From Methylomarinum sp. (GTDB lineage Bacteria; Pseudomonadota; Gammaproteobacteria; Methylococcales; Methylomonadaceae), in NCBI GenBank assembly GCA_013139755.1, contig WTAG01000662.1, positions 1 to 13,395 on the forward strand: DNA of 13,395 bases, read 5' to 3'. The notes under the pieces are model-generated. The model had not been told where the DNA came from, searched no databases, and saw nothing but the letters and a program-made list of their open reading frames with translations. Made by a program: the position numbers and the translations under genes. This document shows positions 1-7,548 of the stretch, piece by piece (positions within the stretch are counted from its first letter, which is position 1; every line of letters starts with the position of its first letter).

Positions 1-7
1 ATATCAT

Positions 8-117
8 AAACTCGGCCGCAAGCGACCGAGTTTGACAACGCCTCAGCTGAATTGATTTGAAAACCATTGGTTTTCAATCTTTCCGACCGATGTGTCGGAG
101 GCAAGCCTCCGAGTTTT
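8..117. repeat. Cluster of CAAG-loop hairpins in non-coding DNA
   Basis: Two hairpins with the same tetraloop lie close together. The first (8-33) pairs AAACTCGG with CCGAGTTT and has an inner CG/CG pair closing a CAAG loop. The second (95-112) pairs TCGGAGG with CCTCCGA, again around CAAG, and is followed by GTTTT. A short competing stem (CCGAC 83-87 with GTCGG 94-98) overlaps the second. The shared loop and CTCGG/CCGAG arms suggest related repeat units, perhaps REP-like, or the terminator region of a gene to the left. I see no convincing gene in 1-240. Confidence 0.5.
57..77. repeat. Perfect 10-bp inverted repeat around one base
   Basis: TTGAAAACCA at 57-66 and TGGTTTTCAA at 68-77 are exact reverse complements separated by a single T. 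With no room for a loop, this looks more like a dimeric protein-binding site than an RNA hairpin, though the nearest recognised gene is a distant 3' end. Its role is unknown. Confidence 0.5.
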
Positions 118-187
118 GCTTCGCGATCAGTCTTGAGTTTAGAGAAAAACTCACTTCTTATTGGGTCAATTTAGAAGGTCCTGGAAA

Positions 188-222
188 AAGGCTTTTCCAA
201 AGGCACACAAAGGAAAAGCCTT
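188..222. terminator. Bidirectional rho-independent terminator after the DUF3313 gene
   Basis: AAGGCTTTTCC (188-198) pairs perfectly with GGAAAAGCCTT (212-222) across a 13-nt loop, giving an 11-bp stem. On the minus strand it lies 18 bases beyond the stop of the 241-927 gene and the stem runs directly into a T tract. On the plus strand it is followed by ATTTTTAAT, so it could also stop transcription arriving from the left. A shorter alternative hairpin (TGGAAAA 182-188 with TTTTCCA 193-199) shares its left arm. Confidence 0.8.
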
Positions 223-240
223 ATTTTTAATAAAATAATC

Positions 241-927
241 TTACATTTCTAATTTACCAGCTCTACATTCAGCCAATCTAGTTTTCAATTTATCAGCCCA
301 ATAGTCATAAGAAGCTTCAACTTTTCCCCAGCTATTAAATTTCTTCGTCCAGTTTTTACCACCAGCCCGCTTATCAACACCCATCATTAATGGTTTTCGT
401 GTTACAGAGTCTTCAATTGAAAATTCAACCGCAGTTTCACCGACAAAAGTTCCTGAGCCGAATGCCATTTGCTTAATACCTGACATTGCCACCGTCCCCG
501 GATGAATAGAGGTTAAAGCATCAAGTGCTACCCATGAACCTTCAGCCTCTGTGATTGCACCTCTAAAACGCATCACACCAGGTCCAGGTTGGCTAACTAT
601 TTGATAATCACTACTAAGTGCTTTTTTTATCGATTGATATAGATAGCTTTTCAAATGCTGACGATCTTCAACTGACACGTCCTCAACACTAGACTCAGCT
701 TTCACCCAAATAGTAATGGGTTCTAACAAAACTTTATTGTAATTCTTACATAACTTATTTACATCAGGATGTCGATAAACCAATAAAGCTTGGTCGTCTC
801 CGCCTTCTTTCAGCATGTGATATGCACCCAAAAAACCTGCTGGCTCAACTACGTTTGCCTGATAGGTTGTTGCACAACCTGTAGCCAATACGCTAGCAGA
901 TAATAATGTTAATGTTTTTATATTCAT
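241..927 (-). CDS. DUF3313-family lipoprotein (paralog 1)
   Basis: This is a 228-residue predicted lipoprotein of the DUF3313 family, whose molecular function is unknown. The N terminus is a short lipoprotein signal with the lipobox ATGC at about residues 15-18. The residue after the cysteine is Ala, which by the usual +2 rule favours the outer membrane. The start is supported by AAGGTG (933-938 on the complement) five bases upstream. Shared landmarks with the neighbouring paralog are GFLG-Y near the N terminus, a C-NY-KV segment, PGPGV-R-RGA-T in the middle, a GE..VEF..ED...T segment followed by VDK, and a C-terminal W-D....R...CR. It is the last gene of the pump operon, 98 bp after the paralog, and ends at a strong terminator. 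The family assignment comes from recognition, not a search. Confidence 0.85.
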   Translation of the reverse strand: MNIKTLTLLSASVLATGCATTYQANVVEPAGFLGAYHMLKEGGDDQALLVYRHPDVNKLCKNYNKVLLEPITIWVKAESSVEDVSVEDRQHLKSYLYQSIKKALSSDYQIVSQPGPGVMRFRGAITEAEGSWVALDALTSIHPGTVAMSGIKQMAFGSGTFVGETAVEFSIEDSVTRKPLMMGVDKRAGGKNWTKKFNSWGKVEASYDYWADKLKTRLAECRAGKLEM

Positions 928-1025
928 TTCTACACCTTCATTTAATAGTTAAAATAAACAAACAGTCCATTGTCTTACATGAAAAAAATGGTACTGATTT
1001 CAATGTTCCGTTAGTGACTCAAGGT

Positions 1026-1778
1026 TTAAGGTGCAACATAATCGATGGTCTGCTCTATCCACATTCTGTCATCTTCAGGCATAGCAAGAGATCCTGTTTC
1101 ACGACAACTTTTCATACGTACTCCCATTCTGTCACGCCATAATCGAAAGCCATCAACCACATCCCCCCATCTATTCATTGGATCAAGGTTCCCGCCCAAT
1201 CTACCAACTACCTTATCTACAGCGGCGAAAAGACGTTCACCAGTTTCCGAGTCTAAAATTTCCATTTCTCCTGATAATTCCCCAAGAAATGGCCACTTAC
1301 CTGTACCCATTCCCCATACTGTAGAACCCATCCAAGCATAAGGCGCCACTGCGAGTACATCTGCCAATAAAACATTCGCTTTAGCTGCGTCCGTTACAGC
1401 CCCTCTTACTCTCAGGACACCCGGTCCAACTTGGTCAACAATCTCAAATTGTCCTTTCCTCATAGCATCGTAAAGAGTTCCCCATGCCATAGTCATTAGC
1501 ATCTTTTTGTCTTTAGGGTCCAATTCGGCCAATTCAGAATTTTCTCCTTTAGCCCATAGTGAAACGGGGTCAATCATTACCTTTGTATAATTATTACATT
1601 GTGCCTTCGGGTTTATATAAAGGTACAAAGCTTCATTACTTTTTCCTTGTTTAAATTCCGAATAATCACCCAGAAAACCGGTTTTTTCAACACGCCTAGC
1701 CTGTTTTCCAGCACAACCTAAAACCAACATCACCACGCTAAGTAATAAGGCTAGTATTATTATTTTATTATTATTCAT
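1026..1778 (-). CDS. DUF3313-family lipoprotein (paralog 2)
   Basis: This 250-residue protein has a hydrophobic lipoprotein signal ending in VLGC at about residues 19-22 with Ala at +2, so it is predicted to sit in the outer membrane facing the periplasm. AAGGA at 1785-1789 on the complement, six bases upstream, supports the ATG. It shares with the downstream gene the motifs GFLG-Y, C-NY-KV, VGPGV-R-RGA-T and VDK, a WG.V segment and the final W-D....R...C, so the pair arose by duplication but has diverged strongly. It also carries a C-terminal tail of about 20 residues that its paralog lacks. It begins 60 bp after the RND permease with no terminator between, which places it in the same transcript. 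A role in pump assembly or in the envelope response to the pump's substrate is inference from position only. Confidence 0.85.
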   Translation of the reverse strand: MNNNKIIILALLLSVVMLVLGCAGKQARRVEKTGFLGDYSEFKQGKSNEALYLYINPKAQCNNYTKVMIDPVSLWAKGENSELAELDPKDKKMLMTMAWGTLYDAMRKGQFEIVDQVGPGVLRVRGAVTDAAKANVLLADVLAVAPYAWMGSTVWGMGTGKWPFLGELSGEMEILDSETGERLFAAVDKVVGRLGGNLDPMNRWGDVVDGFRLWRDRMGVRMKSCRETGSLAMPEDDRMWIEQTIDYVAP

Positions 1779-1838
1779 AATTTTTCCTTATTGTTACGCT
1801 TTAATAAACAGCTTTAGTTTAACTTACCAATCATATTG

Positions 1839-4337
1839 TTAAGTTTTGCTAACACTGCTGGGAACTTGAATTTTATAAAAAATCGCATACAAAACAGGCA
1901 CCACAACCATGGTCAAAATAGTACCAAAGGCCAGACCAAACATGATCGTCACCGCCATGGACACCCAAAAACCATCTTGTAGTAAAGGTGCCATACCAAA
2001 TACAGTGGTCGCTGCGGCGTTAACCACTGGACTCAATCTTGATACTGCGGCTTCTACCACCGCATTAAAAGCAGTCATTCCATCTTCCAGATTTAATGTA
2101 ACCTGATCAAGTAAAACTATGGCATTTTTAATCATCATCCCAGCTAAACTCATGGCACCCAATACGGCCATAAAACCGAAAGCAGTGCCTGTGCCCAGTA
2201 GCCCAAAAGTGATACCGATCAACGCAAAAGGAATAACTAGAAAGATAATCAAAGGTGGTCTATATGCATTAAATAGGACGATAATAATGAATGTCATAAT
2301 AATCAAAGCCGGTACCATTCCGGGTTTCAAACCGTTTTGAGACGTTGTTGAGCTATCATATTCACCCTGCCATTCCAGTTTATAACCAGGCGGTAATTTG
2401 ATTGCTTCAAAACCAGCTAATACATCAGCTCTCAATGTTGGTGTTGTTACACCAGCCTTGGGTGAAGCTTGAACTGTAATTGCCCTACGTCGATCCCAGC
2501 GCCAGATTACGGGATCTTCCCATGCGATATCAATTGACTTAGTTATTTGGGATAAAGGCACCGCATCAACACCATAAGGTGAAAGCACTTGCAAAGATTC
2601 AAGGTTTGTTGCCGCTTGTTTACGCTCAGTTTCATTATGTCTCAAAACTATCGGGATTAAATCATCACCTTGTCGAAACTGACCCACAGTGACACCATCA
2701 AAAGATCGTTTTGATGACCTAGCAACATCATCTCTGGAGATTCCACTCCAACGGCCACGTGCCTGATCATATTCAGGTACCACTTTTTTCACTCGCTGCC
2801 GCCAGTTAGTTCTGGCTTCCAAGGTGTAAGGACTTTGTTCAAGCAATGCCAATCCTTGATTGGCCAATGAACGCAATTCTTCAGGGTCTGCCTCTGCAGG
2901 ACCGCTAAACCGTGCTTCAAATTTCCAATCATTAAAACTACCTACTGGATACTTGCGAACTCGGATTAAGGCATCAGGATAATTTTCTGCAAACCAAGGC
3001 GTCATTTCTGCAATGACATCATCCACGCCTTGCAAACTTTTAGTGTTGACAACTAACTGAGCATAAGAAGAATGCGGTGATTCCGGGTTCACCGGCAAAT
3101 AAAAGCGTGGAGGCCCTTGTCCTATAAAAGCACTGACACTGTCCACTTGAGAATGCGCCTGCAACTTATCTTCTATGTCTCGCAGGTTGGATGACACTTG
3201 TTCAATTATGCTGCCTTCAGGTTCCCAGTAATCTATCATTATCTGTTGTCTTGAAGACTCTGGGAAAAATATTACCGGAACATAACGAAAACCAATAACT
3301 GAGAGGACTAACAGTCCCACCATAGAGCCCATAAATATAACTCTATATTTAATTAAACCCGTTAATAAGCCTCTAAATTTCTGATAAAAAGCACTACCGT
3401 AGATATCTTCATCGTCTCCTTTTTCTGGGTCAGGTAACATGGCCATACACATCAGCGGCGTTACGGTTTGTGATAATACCCAGCTAAACATCAACGAGAT
3501 AAAAACCACGGTAAAAAGACTGCCTGCATACTCACCAGTACTTGCTGTAGATGTAAAGATCGGATAAAAAGCCATACAAGCCACAACTGTAGCACCTAAT
3601 AATGGCCAGGAAGGTACGCTAGCCGCTTCAATGGCAGCCTGTCTTCTTTCTACGCCTTGTTTTAGTTTAACGATAAAGCCATCGACAATAACAATGGCAT
3701 TGTCCACCATCATCCCCATTGAAATAATTAATGCGCCCAGTGAAACACGTTGCAAATCAATGCCAGCAATGGTCATTACAATAAATGTACCCAATATTGC
3801 GACGACCAATCCACTAACACCAATAATGATGCCAACGCGAATTCCCATACTAACAGCCAGCACAATAAGAACAATGATTACTGCTTCAACCAGATTAATC
3901 ATAAAGGCTTTAATAGATTCGGCAACAGAATCTGATTGCCAGGAAACCTTGTTTATTTCTATCCCTATCGGTAAATTTTCCTGTAATTCGGCCAGTCTTT
4001 GGTCTATCGCCTTACCGACTGTTACCACATTAGTTCCACCAATAGGCGCTAATGCCATCGCTATAGAAGGCTGCCCATTAAAACGCATAAGTTGTCTAGC
4101 AGGTTCTGCATAACCTTCACTGACTGTGACTACATCTTTAATATGTAGCAATTCGTTTTTACCCCTGGGATCCAGTTGCGATGCAGTGACGGTTAATTCA
4201 GCAATATCCTGCGCCTGTTCAAATGCCCCCGTAGGTGCCACACGTAAACGTTCATCCTGAATTTCTAAATAGCCTGCATCAACAATTTTATTTTGCAGTT
4301 GTAATGTTTTCTGTAAATCAGCAGCAGTCAAACCCAT
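1839..4337 (-). CDS. RND permease, C-terminal fragment
   Basis: This 832-residue stretch carries the rest of the porter domain, TM2-TM6 including the proton-relay helix (MMVDNAIVIVDG at about residues 209-220 of the fragment), the second periplasmic loop, and TM7-TM12 with GMMIKNAIVLLDQ. The first ATG after the amber codon is 30 bases downstream, but no ribosome-binding sequence precedes it, so independent re-initiation looks weak. The true reading frame continues upstream through the stop. The absence of TM1 would be expected to prevent normal trimer folding if only this part were made. The last residues, KIQVPSSVSKT, form a short polar cytoplasmic tail. Confidence 0.8.
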   Translation of the reverse strand: MGLTAADLQKTLQLQNKIVDAGYLEIQDERLRVAPTGAFEQAQDIAELTVTASQLDPRGKNELLHIKDVVTVSEGYAEPARQLMRFNGQPSIAMALAPIGGTNVVTVGKAIDQRLAELQENLPIGIEINKVSWQSDSVAESIKAFMINLVEAVIIVLIVLAVSMGIRVGIIIGVSGLVVAILGTFIVMTIAGIDLQRVSLGALIISMGMMVDNAIVIVDGFIVKLKQGVERRQAAIEAASVPSWPLLGATVVACMAFYPIFTSTASTGEYAGSLFTVVFISLMFSWVLSQTVTPLMCMAMLPDPEKGDDEDIYGSAFYQKFRGLLTGLIKYRVIFMGSMVGLLVLSVIGFRYVPVIFFPESSRQQIMIDYWEPEGSIIEQVSSNLRDIEDKLQAHSQVDSVSAFIGQGPPRFYLPVNPESPHSSYAQLVVNTKSLQGVDDVIAEMTPWFAENYPDALIRVRKYPVGSFNDWKFEARFSGPAEADPEELRSLANQGLALLEQSPYTLEARTNWRQRVKKVVPEYDQARGRWSGISRDDVARSSKRSFDGVTVGQFRQGDDLIPIVLRHNETERKQAATNLESLQVLSPYGVDAVPLSQITKSIDIAWEDPVIWRWDRRRAITVQASPKAGVTTPTLRADVLAGFEAIKLPPGYKLEWQGEYDSSTTSQNGLKPGMVPALIIMTFIIIVLFNAYRPPLIIFLVIPFALIGITFGLLGTGTAFGFMAVLGAMSLAGMMIKNAIVLLDQVTLNLEDGMTAFNAVVEAAVSRLSPVVNAAATTVFGMAPLLQDGFWVSMAVTIMFGLAFGTILTMVVVPVLYAIFYKIQVPSSVSKT

Positions 4338-4367
4338 GGTCGCTAATTGACTTTGCGAACCATCCAG

Positions 4368-4925
4368 CTAAATACGTTTATCCTGGGCACCCCACAAATC
4401 AACCCTGGCAACGCCTTGTACCAGGCTAAGTTCTTTACGTAATTGTTTTACATAAGATTCCAGTTCAGCATAGGTATAGCCATCACCGGTAACCGATAAT
4501 AAAAACCCAAAAACATAACCAAAATCATCACCTACCGAGGGTTTACTGGTACCTGGTGGTAAAGTATGCTGAATATCTCCAATTTTTTTTCGTAGCACAT
4601 CCCATGTCTGGGGCAATTTATCCGCCCATATTTCATCTTTAATATCGACCTTGATGATGGATAAACCAGGACGAGATTCTGAATAGATATTTTTAATCTC
4701 CTGCATTTCCTGAAGTTTTAACTCTATGCGATCTGTCACTTCAAGTTCAACCTGTTCAGCACTCGCTCCAGGGTAAACCGTGGTAATAGCCGCTGTTTTA
4801 ACGCTAAATTCGGGGTCTTCCAGCCAACCTAAGTTAAAAAAACTGGCGATTCCAGCAACTATAATTAAAAAAGTAGCAAAATAAGTAACCGGCTTTTTAT
4901 CTATGGCAAGTTCAACAAGACTCAT
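4368..4925 (-). CDS. RND permease, N-terminal fragment
   Basis: This 185-residue piece holds the first transmembrane helix (about residues 13-32) and the start of the periplasmic porter domain, with the family-typical VYPGASAEQVE segment at about 50-60 and the VARVDLWGAQDKRI segment just before the stop. The ATG is well supported: AAGGAG (4935-4940 on the complement) lies nine bases upstream inside the end of the adaptor gene, so translation is probably coupled. On its own this fragment has one membrane helix and an incomplete porter domain, and could not form a working pump. Confidence 0.85.
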   Translation of the reverse strand: MSLVELAIDKKPVTYFATFLIIVAGIASFFNLGWLEDPEFSVKTAAITTVYPGASAEQVELEVTDRIELKLQEMQEIKNIYSESRPGLSIIKVDIKDEIWADKLPQTWDVLRKKIGDIQHTLPPGTSKPSVGDDFGYVFGFLLSVTGDGYTYAELESYVKQLRKELSLVQGVARVDLWGAQDKRI

Positions 4926-4928
4926 GAC

Positions 4929-6020
4929 TTATTGCTCCTTATCTTGCATTATTCTAACTTTCATACCTTCGCGAATAAAATGAACACCTGCGGTTGCTAC
5001 CCAGTCACCCGTTTTAAGTCCATCCGTAATAACCAGGCCTGTTGAAATAATTTTTCCTAACGTAACTGCTTGGCGATGTGTTAACCCCGTGGCTTCATTT
5101 ATCACCCATACATAAGATTTATTGTTATCAGCAGGTGAATAGACAGCGGATACTGGTACTTGAATCCCTTTGGTCTGAACCATCTTATTAGGTGCCTTAT
5201 CTGAAGCTCTACCCCGGGCTTTACCCGCCATACCCGGCAATATTTTTATGTCTTTTGGCTGCTCCATAATCAGAGTAACTGGATAGGTACGCGTAGTAGA
5301 TGATGCTTCCGTACCAATTTCCTTAACAGCTGCTGAAATTTCATGATCTGGGAAAGCGTCAAATATAACCGTAATATTTTCTGCGTAGGGTACTAATGAA
5401 ATTTTTGACTCAGGAATATCAATAATCATTTCTATCTGTGATAAATCAACTAGCCTGGCAACTTGTTGCTTTGCTTGTACTGCCTGAAAATTCTCCACAT
5501 AAAGTTCAGATATGTATCCTGAAAAAGGGGCTTTCAATTCGGTGTCAGCCAAGGCTTTGACGGCTTTATCCCGCTCTGCACTGGTGACCCGTGCTTCGGC
5601 ATTTAGACGGTCATACTCTGACTTAGAAATAAAGTTTTTCTTAATCAGCTCTTTTGCACGATTAAAATTTGCGTAGGCATTTTGCACATTCGCTCTGGCT
5701 TCTGCCACATTGCTACGAAAATCACGTGAATCTAAACTGGCGATTAGCTGGCCTTTAGCAATATTTTCACCCACTTTAACCGGGCGTTTATTAAGTGTAC
5801 CACTCACATCAAATGCGAGATTCACTTCACGTACCGCTTTTGCTCGACCCGGAAAATCACGGCCTTTTAGTTGCTCGGCATCACCCACTTTAATAGCGCG
5901 GACTGGACGAATGATTTCAACCTGTTCAGGTTGATCGTCTGCACAACCTACTATTCCAAATAAGAAAATCAACAAAATTAGCGTTATTTTTTCTTTTTTT
6001 CCCTGCATTATTTTCACCAT
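4929..6020 (-). CDS. RND efflux periplasmic adaptor (HlyD/AcrA type lipoprotein)
   Basis: This membrane-fusion protein would bridge the RND permease and an outer-membrane channel. It is 363 residues, normal for the family. A lipoprotein signal ends in IVGC with Cys at 26 and Ala at +2, unlike the Asp found at that position in AcrA. Next come a lipoyl half-motif (FDVSGTLNKRPVKVGENI-KG), an alpha-helical hairpin rich in Ala and Asn, the second lipoyl half (TELKAPFSGYISELYV), a beta-barrel and the membrane-proximal domain. A second possible ATG lies four codons in (6006-6008) with GGTGA five bases before it, and may be the true start. The gene is first in the pump operon, ends 3 bp before the permease start and is transcribed divergently from the HD-GYP gene. 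No TolC-like partner is encoded nearby. Confidence 0.9.
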   Translation of the reverse strand: MVKIMQGKKEKITLILLIFLFGIVGCADDQPEQVEIIRPVRAIKVGDAEQLKGRDFPGRAKAVREVNLAFDVSGTLNKRPVKVGENIAKGQLIASLDSRDFRSNVAEARANVQNAYANFNRAKELIKKNFISKSEYDRLNAEARVTSAERDKAVKALADTELKAPFSGYISELYVENFQAVQAKQQVARLVDLSQIEMIIDIPESKISLVPYAENITVIFDAFPDHEISAAVKEIGTEASSTTRTYPVTLIMEQPKDIKILPGMAGKARGRASDKAPNKMVQTKGIQVPVSAVYSPADNNKSYVWVINEATGLTHRQAVTLGKIISTGLVITDGLKTGDWVATAGVHFIREGMKVRIMQDKEQ

Positions 6021-6064
6021 GAGATATGTTTATTCAAACTCTAACATCAAAGCTAACCTTAGCG

Positions 6065-6084
6065 TACCGTATAATTATTCCGTA
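6065..6084. promoter_or_regulatory. Imperfect 20-bp palindrome overlapping a perfect -10 box
   Basis: The sequence reads TACCGTATAATTATTCCGTA; 16 of 20 positions obey dyad symmetry, with outer TAC/GTA arms and an ATAATTAT core. A perfect plus-strand -10 hexamer (TATAAT, 6070-6075) lies inside it, though I see no good -35 at the right distance. It sits in the 146-bp gap between the divergent pump operon and HD-GYP gene, a typical place for a TetR- or MarR-type operator. No regulator gene is in the window, so the binding protein is unknown. Confidence 0.4.
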
Positions 6085-6113
6085 TACTAGAGTTTTTTGA
6101 AGATATTTTAGAC

Positions 6114-6143
6114 TTGCAGTTGCCAAGTTCTGCAAGATATGCT
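6114..6143 (+). promoter_or_regulatory. Possible promoter of the HD-GYP gene
   Basis: TTGCAG (6114-6119) and TATGCT (6138-6143) are separated by 18 bases and lie 23 bases before the ATG at 6167. Each hexamer matches the sigma70 consensus at four of six positions. This is an alternative to the TATAAT within the upstream palindrome. Neither is certain. Confidence 0.3.
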
Positions 6144-6166
6144 TTTAATTATTACAATTTCAGATA

Positions 6167-7516
6167 ATGGCAGATAATCAATATTCTTTAAATCAACACA
6201 GCGTCTACAAACTGGTCAACAAGCGACTAGGACTAGCCCTACTGTTTATTTTGCCTGTCCTTGGTTTAAGCAGTTATTTTCTGCAACAACATAGGTTGCT
6301 GGAAAATATTCAAGAACTTGCTATCAAGCGTGCCAACCAATTTACCCTGCGATTGGGTACTCTTTTAATTGATCCGCAAGCTGTTGACAATGGCGAGCTG
6401 CAACAAAGTTTTAATCGACTATCTAACTCTACAACCTTCTATACTGAAGGTTTTTTTGTTAGTGCTATCGTTGTTGATAATCGAGGAAAAATAGCAGCAC
6501 GTTATCATCGTAATAAACAAAATCTCTCCAATTCATCTGATAAAATTTTAGAACAAGCCATTGATAAAAAAGGCGATCAGTTAAGCAAAATGTCTGCGCA
6601 ACGAATTAATATTGATAGCAAAATGTATTTCCTACTGCATTTTCCAATTAAAACCGCCAACAACAAAATATTAGGCCAAGCTGCCCTATTATTTTTACCT
6701 TCCGCCGAGCGCTTGCGCAGTATTCAAAATAGTATCTGGAAAACGACATTAGCGGCCACCACTATTGTCTTGCTCACCACTTTAGCTATATATCCAGTTA
6801 TTATCCGGTTAACCCAGCAGTTATCATCCCTTTCATTTGATCTGCTTAATGCTAATTTACAAACTGTCAAAGCCTTGGGTAGCGCCATTGCAAAACGAGA
6901 CTCTGACACAGATGCCCATAATTACCGCGTTACCATCTACTCTGTCCGTCTAGCTGAGGCTATCAATTTAGACCAAAACTCAATGCAGGGACTGATCAAA
7001 GGAGCTTTTTTGCATGACGTCGGTAAAATTGGTACACCTGATAATATTCTTCTCAAGCCGGGAAAATTAACTGATAATGAATTTGAAGAAATGAAAAATC
7101 ATGTCAGCCACGGGGTAGATATTATAAGGAGTTCCAGTTGGCTTCAGGATGGAGAAGACGTTGTTTTACATCATCATGAAAAATACAATGGTAGCGGTTA
7201 TGCCGCTAATAAAGACCAAATACTTGCGGGGAAAAACATACCGATAGTTGCTCGTATTTTTGCCATTGCTGATGTGTTCGATGCCCTTACCTCACGCCGC
7301 CCTTACAAAGAAGCGTTTGATTTTGACACTACAATAGCAGAAATGGAGAAGAGTATCGGCACGCATTTTGACCCCGAATTATTTATCACATTCAAAATTA
7401 TTGCTAAGCCACTCTATGCCAAACTAGCGAACCGTGAAGATGAATTGCCGAAAAAGATACTAAAGGAAATTGTCCATTTATACTTTCTAAAGGATCTAGA
7501 ACAACTTCTTTCTTAA
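6167..7516 (+). CDS. Membrane-anchored HD-GYP domain protein
   Basis: This 449-residue protein is a likely cyclic-di-GMP phosphodiesterase with a periplasmic sensor. The N terminus has a transmembrane helix (about 21-39), a periplasmic region (about 40-190) that I cannot assign to a named sensor family, and a second helix (about 193-213). The cytoplasmic HD-GYP domain fills 230-420. Visible metal-site residues are His283-Asp284 and Lys287 (HDVGK), His312 (KNH), the HHH at 335-337 and Asp369 (IADVFDALTS). The signature loop reads NGSGYAANKDQ, so GYP is GYA; activity is probably kept because the metal ligands are intact, but this is not certain. The start has only a weak ribosome-binding sequence. 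It is divergent from the pump operon and 32 bp upstream of a STAS-domain gene, suggesting a two-gene signalling unit. Confidence 0.9.
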   Translation: MADNQYSLNQHSVYKLVNKRLGLALLFILPVLGLSSYFLQQHRLLENIQELAIKRANQFTLRLGTLLIDPQAVDNGELQQSFNRLSNSTTFYTEGFFVSAIVVDNRGKIAARYHRNKQNLSNSSDKILEQAIDKKGDQLSKMSAQRINIDSKMYFLLHFPIKTANNKILGQAALLFLPSAERLRSIQNSIWKTTLAATTIVLLTTLAIYPVIIRLTQQLSSLSFDLLNANLQTVKALGSAIAKRDSDTDAHNYRVTIYSVRLAEAINLDQNSMQGLIKGAFLHDVGKIGTPDNILLKPGKLTDNEFEEMKNHVSHGVDIIRSSSWLQDGEDVVLHHHEKYNGSGYAANKDQILAGKNIPIVARIFAIADVFDALTSRRPYKEAFDFDTTIAEMEKSIGTHFDPELFITFKIIAKPLYAKLANREDELPKKILKEIVHLYFLKDLEQLLS

Positions 7517-7548
7517 ACCGATTTAATAAATGATTTGGAGATTAACAC

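Larger units (their letters stand above)
1839..4925 (-). pseudogene. RND efflux permease gene with in-frame amber codon
   Basis: The whole gene is 1028 codons, the usual length for an AcrB/HAE1-type inner-membrane proton/substrate antiporter. Frame is kept throughout: codon 186 (4368-4370) is TAG, followed in the same frame by LDGSQSQLAT and then the long downstream reading frame. In relatives this place usually reads KRI-aromatic-(V/L)D, so the stop probably replaces Tyr or Trp; TGG to TAG is one transition. No other lesion is visible. In joined numbering TM4 reads MMVDNAIVIVDG with Asp408 and Asn409 where AcrB has the Asp407/Asp408 pair, and TM10 keeps a lysine at about 933 (AcrB Lys940). 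It follows the adaptor gene by 3 bp. It may be a recent pseudogene, a base-call error or a suppressed stop. Confidence 0.8.

Noticed and set aside
906..1142. Plus-strand frame across the gap between the two DUF3313 genes
   Set aside because: It overlaps both lipoprotein genes antisense and has no recognisable content; the gap itself contains only the ribosome-binding site of the downstream gene.
3631..4113. Plus-strand open frame of 160 codons inside the RND permease gene
   Set aside because: It lies antisense to well-conserved RND sequence and its translation is a low-complexity mix of Thr, Ile and Met typical of the opposite strand of membrane-protein genes.
4335..4337. ATG after the amber codon as a true start of a separate protein
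   Set aside because: There is no ribosome-binding sequence, and family-like sequence continues upstream of it in the same frame, so it is an internal methionine.
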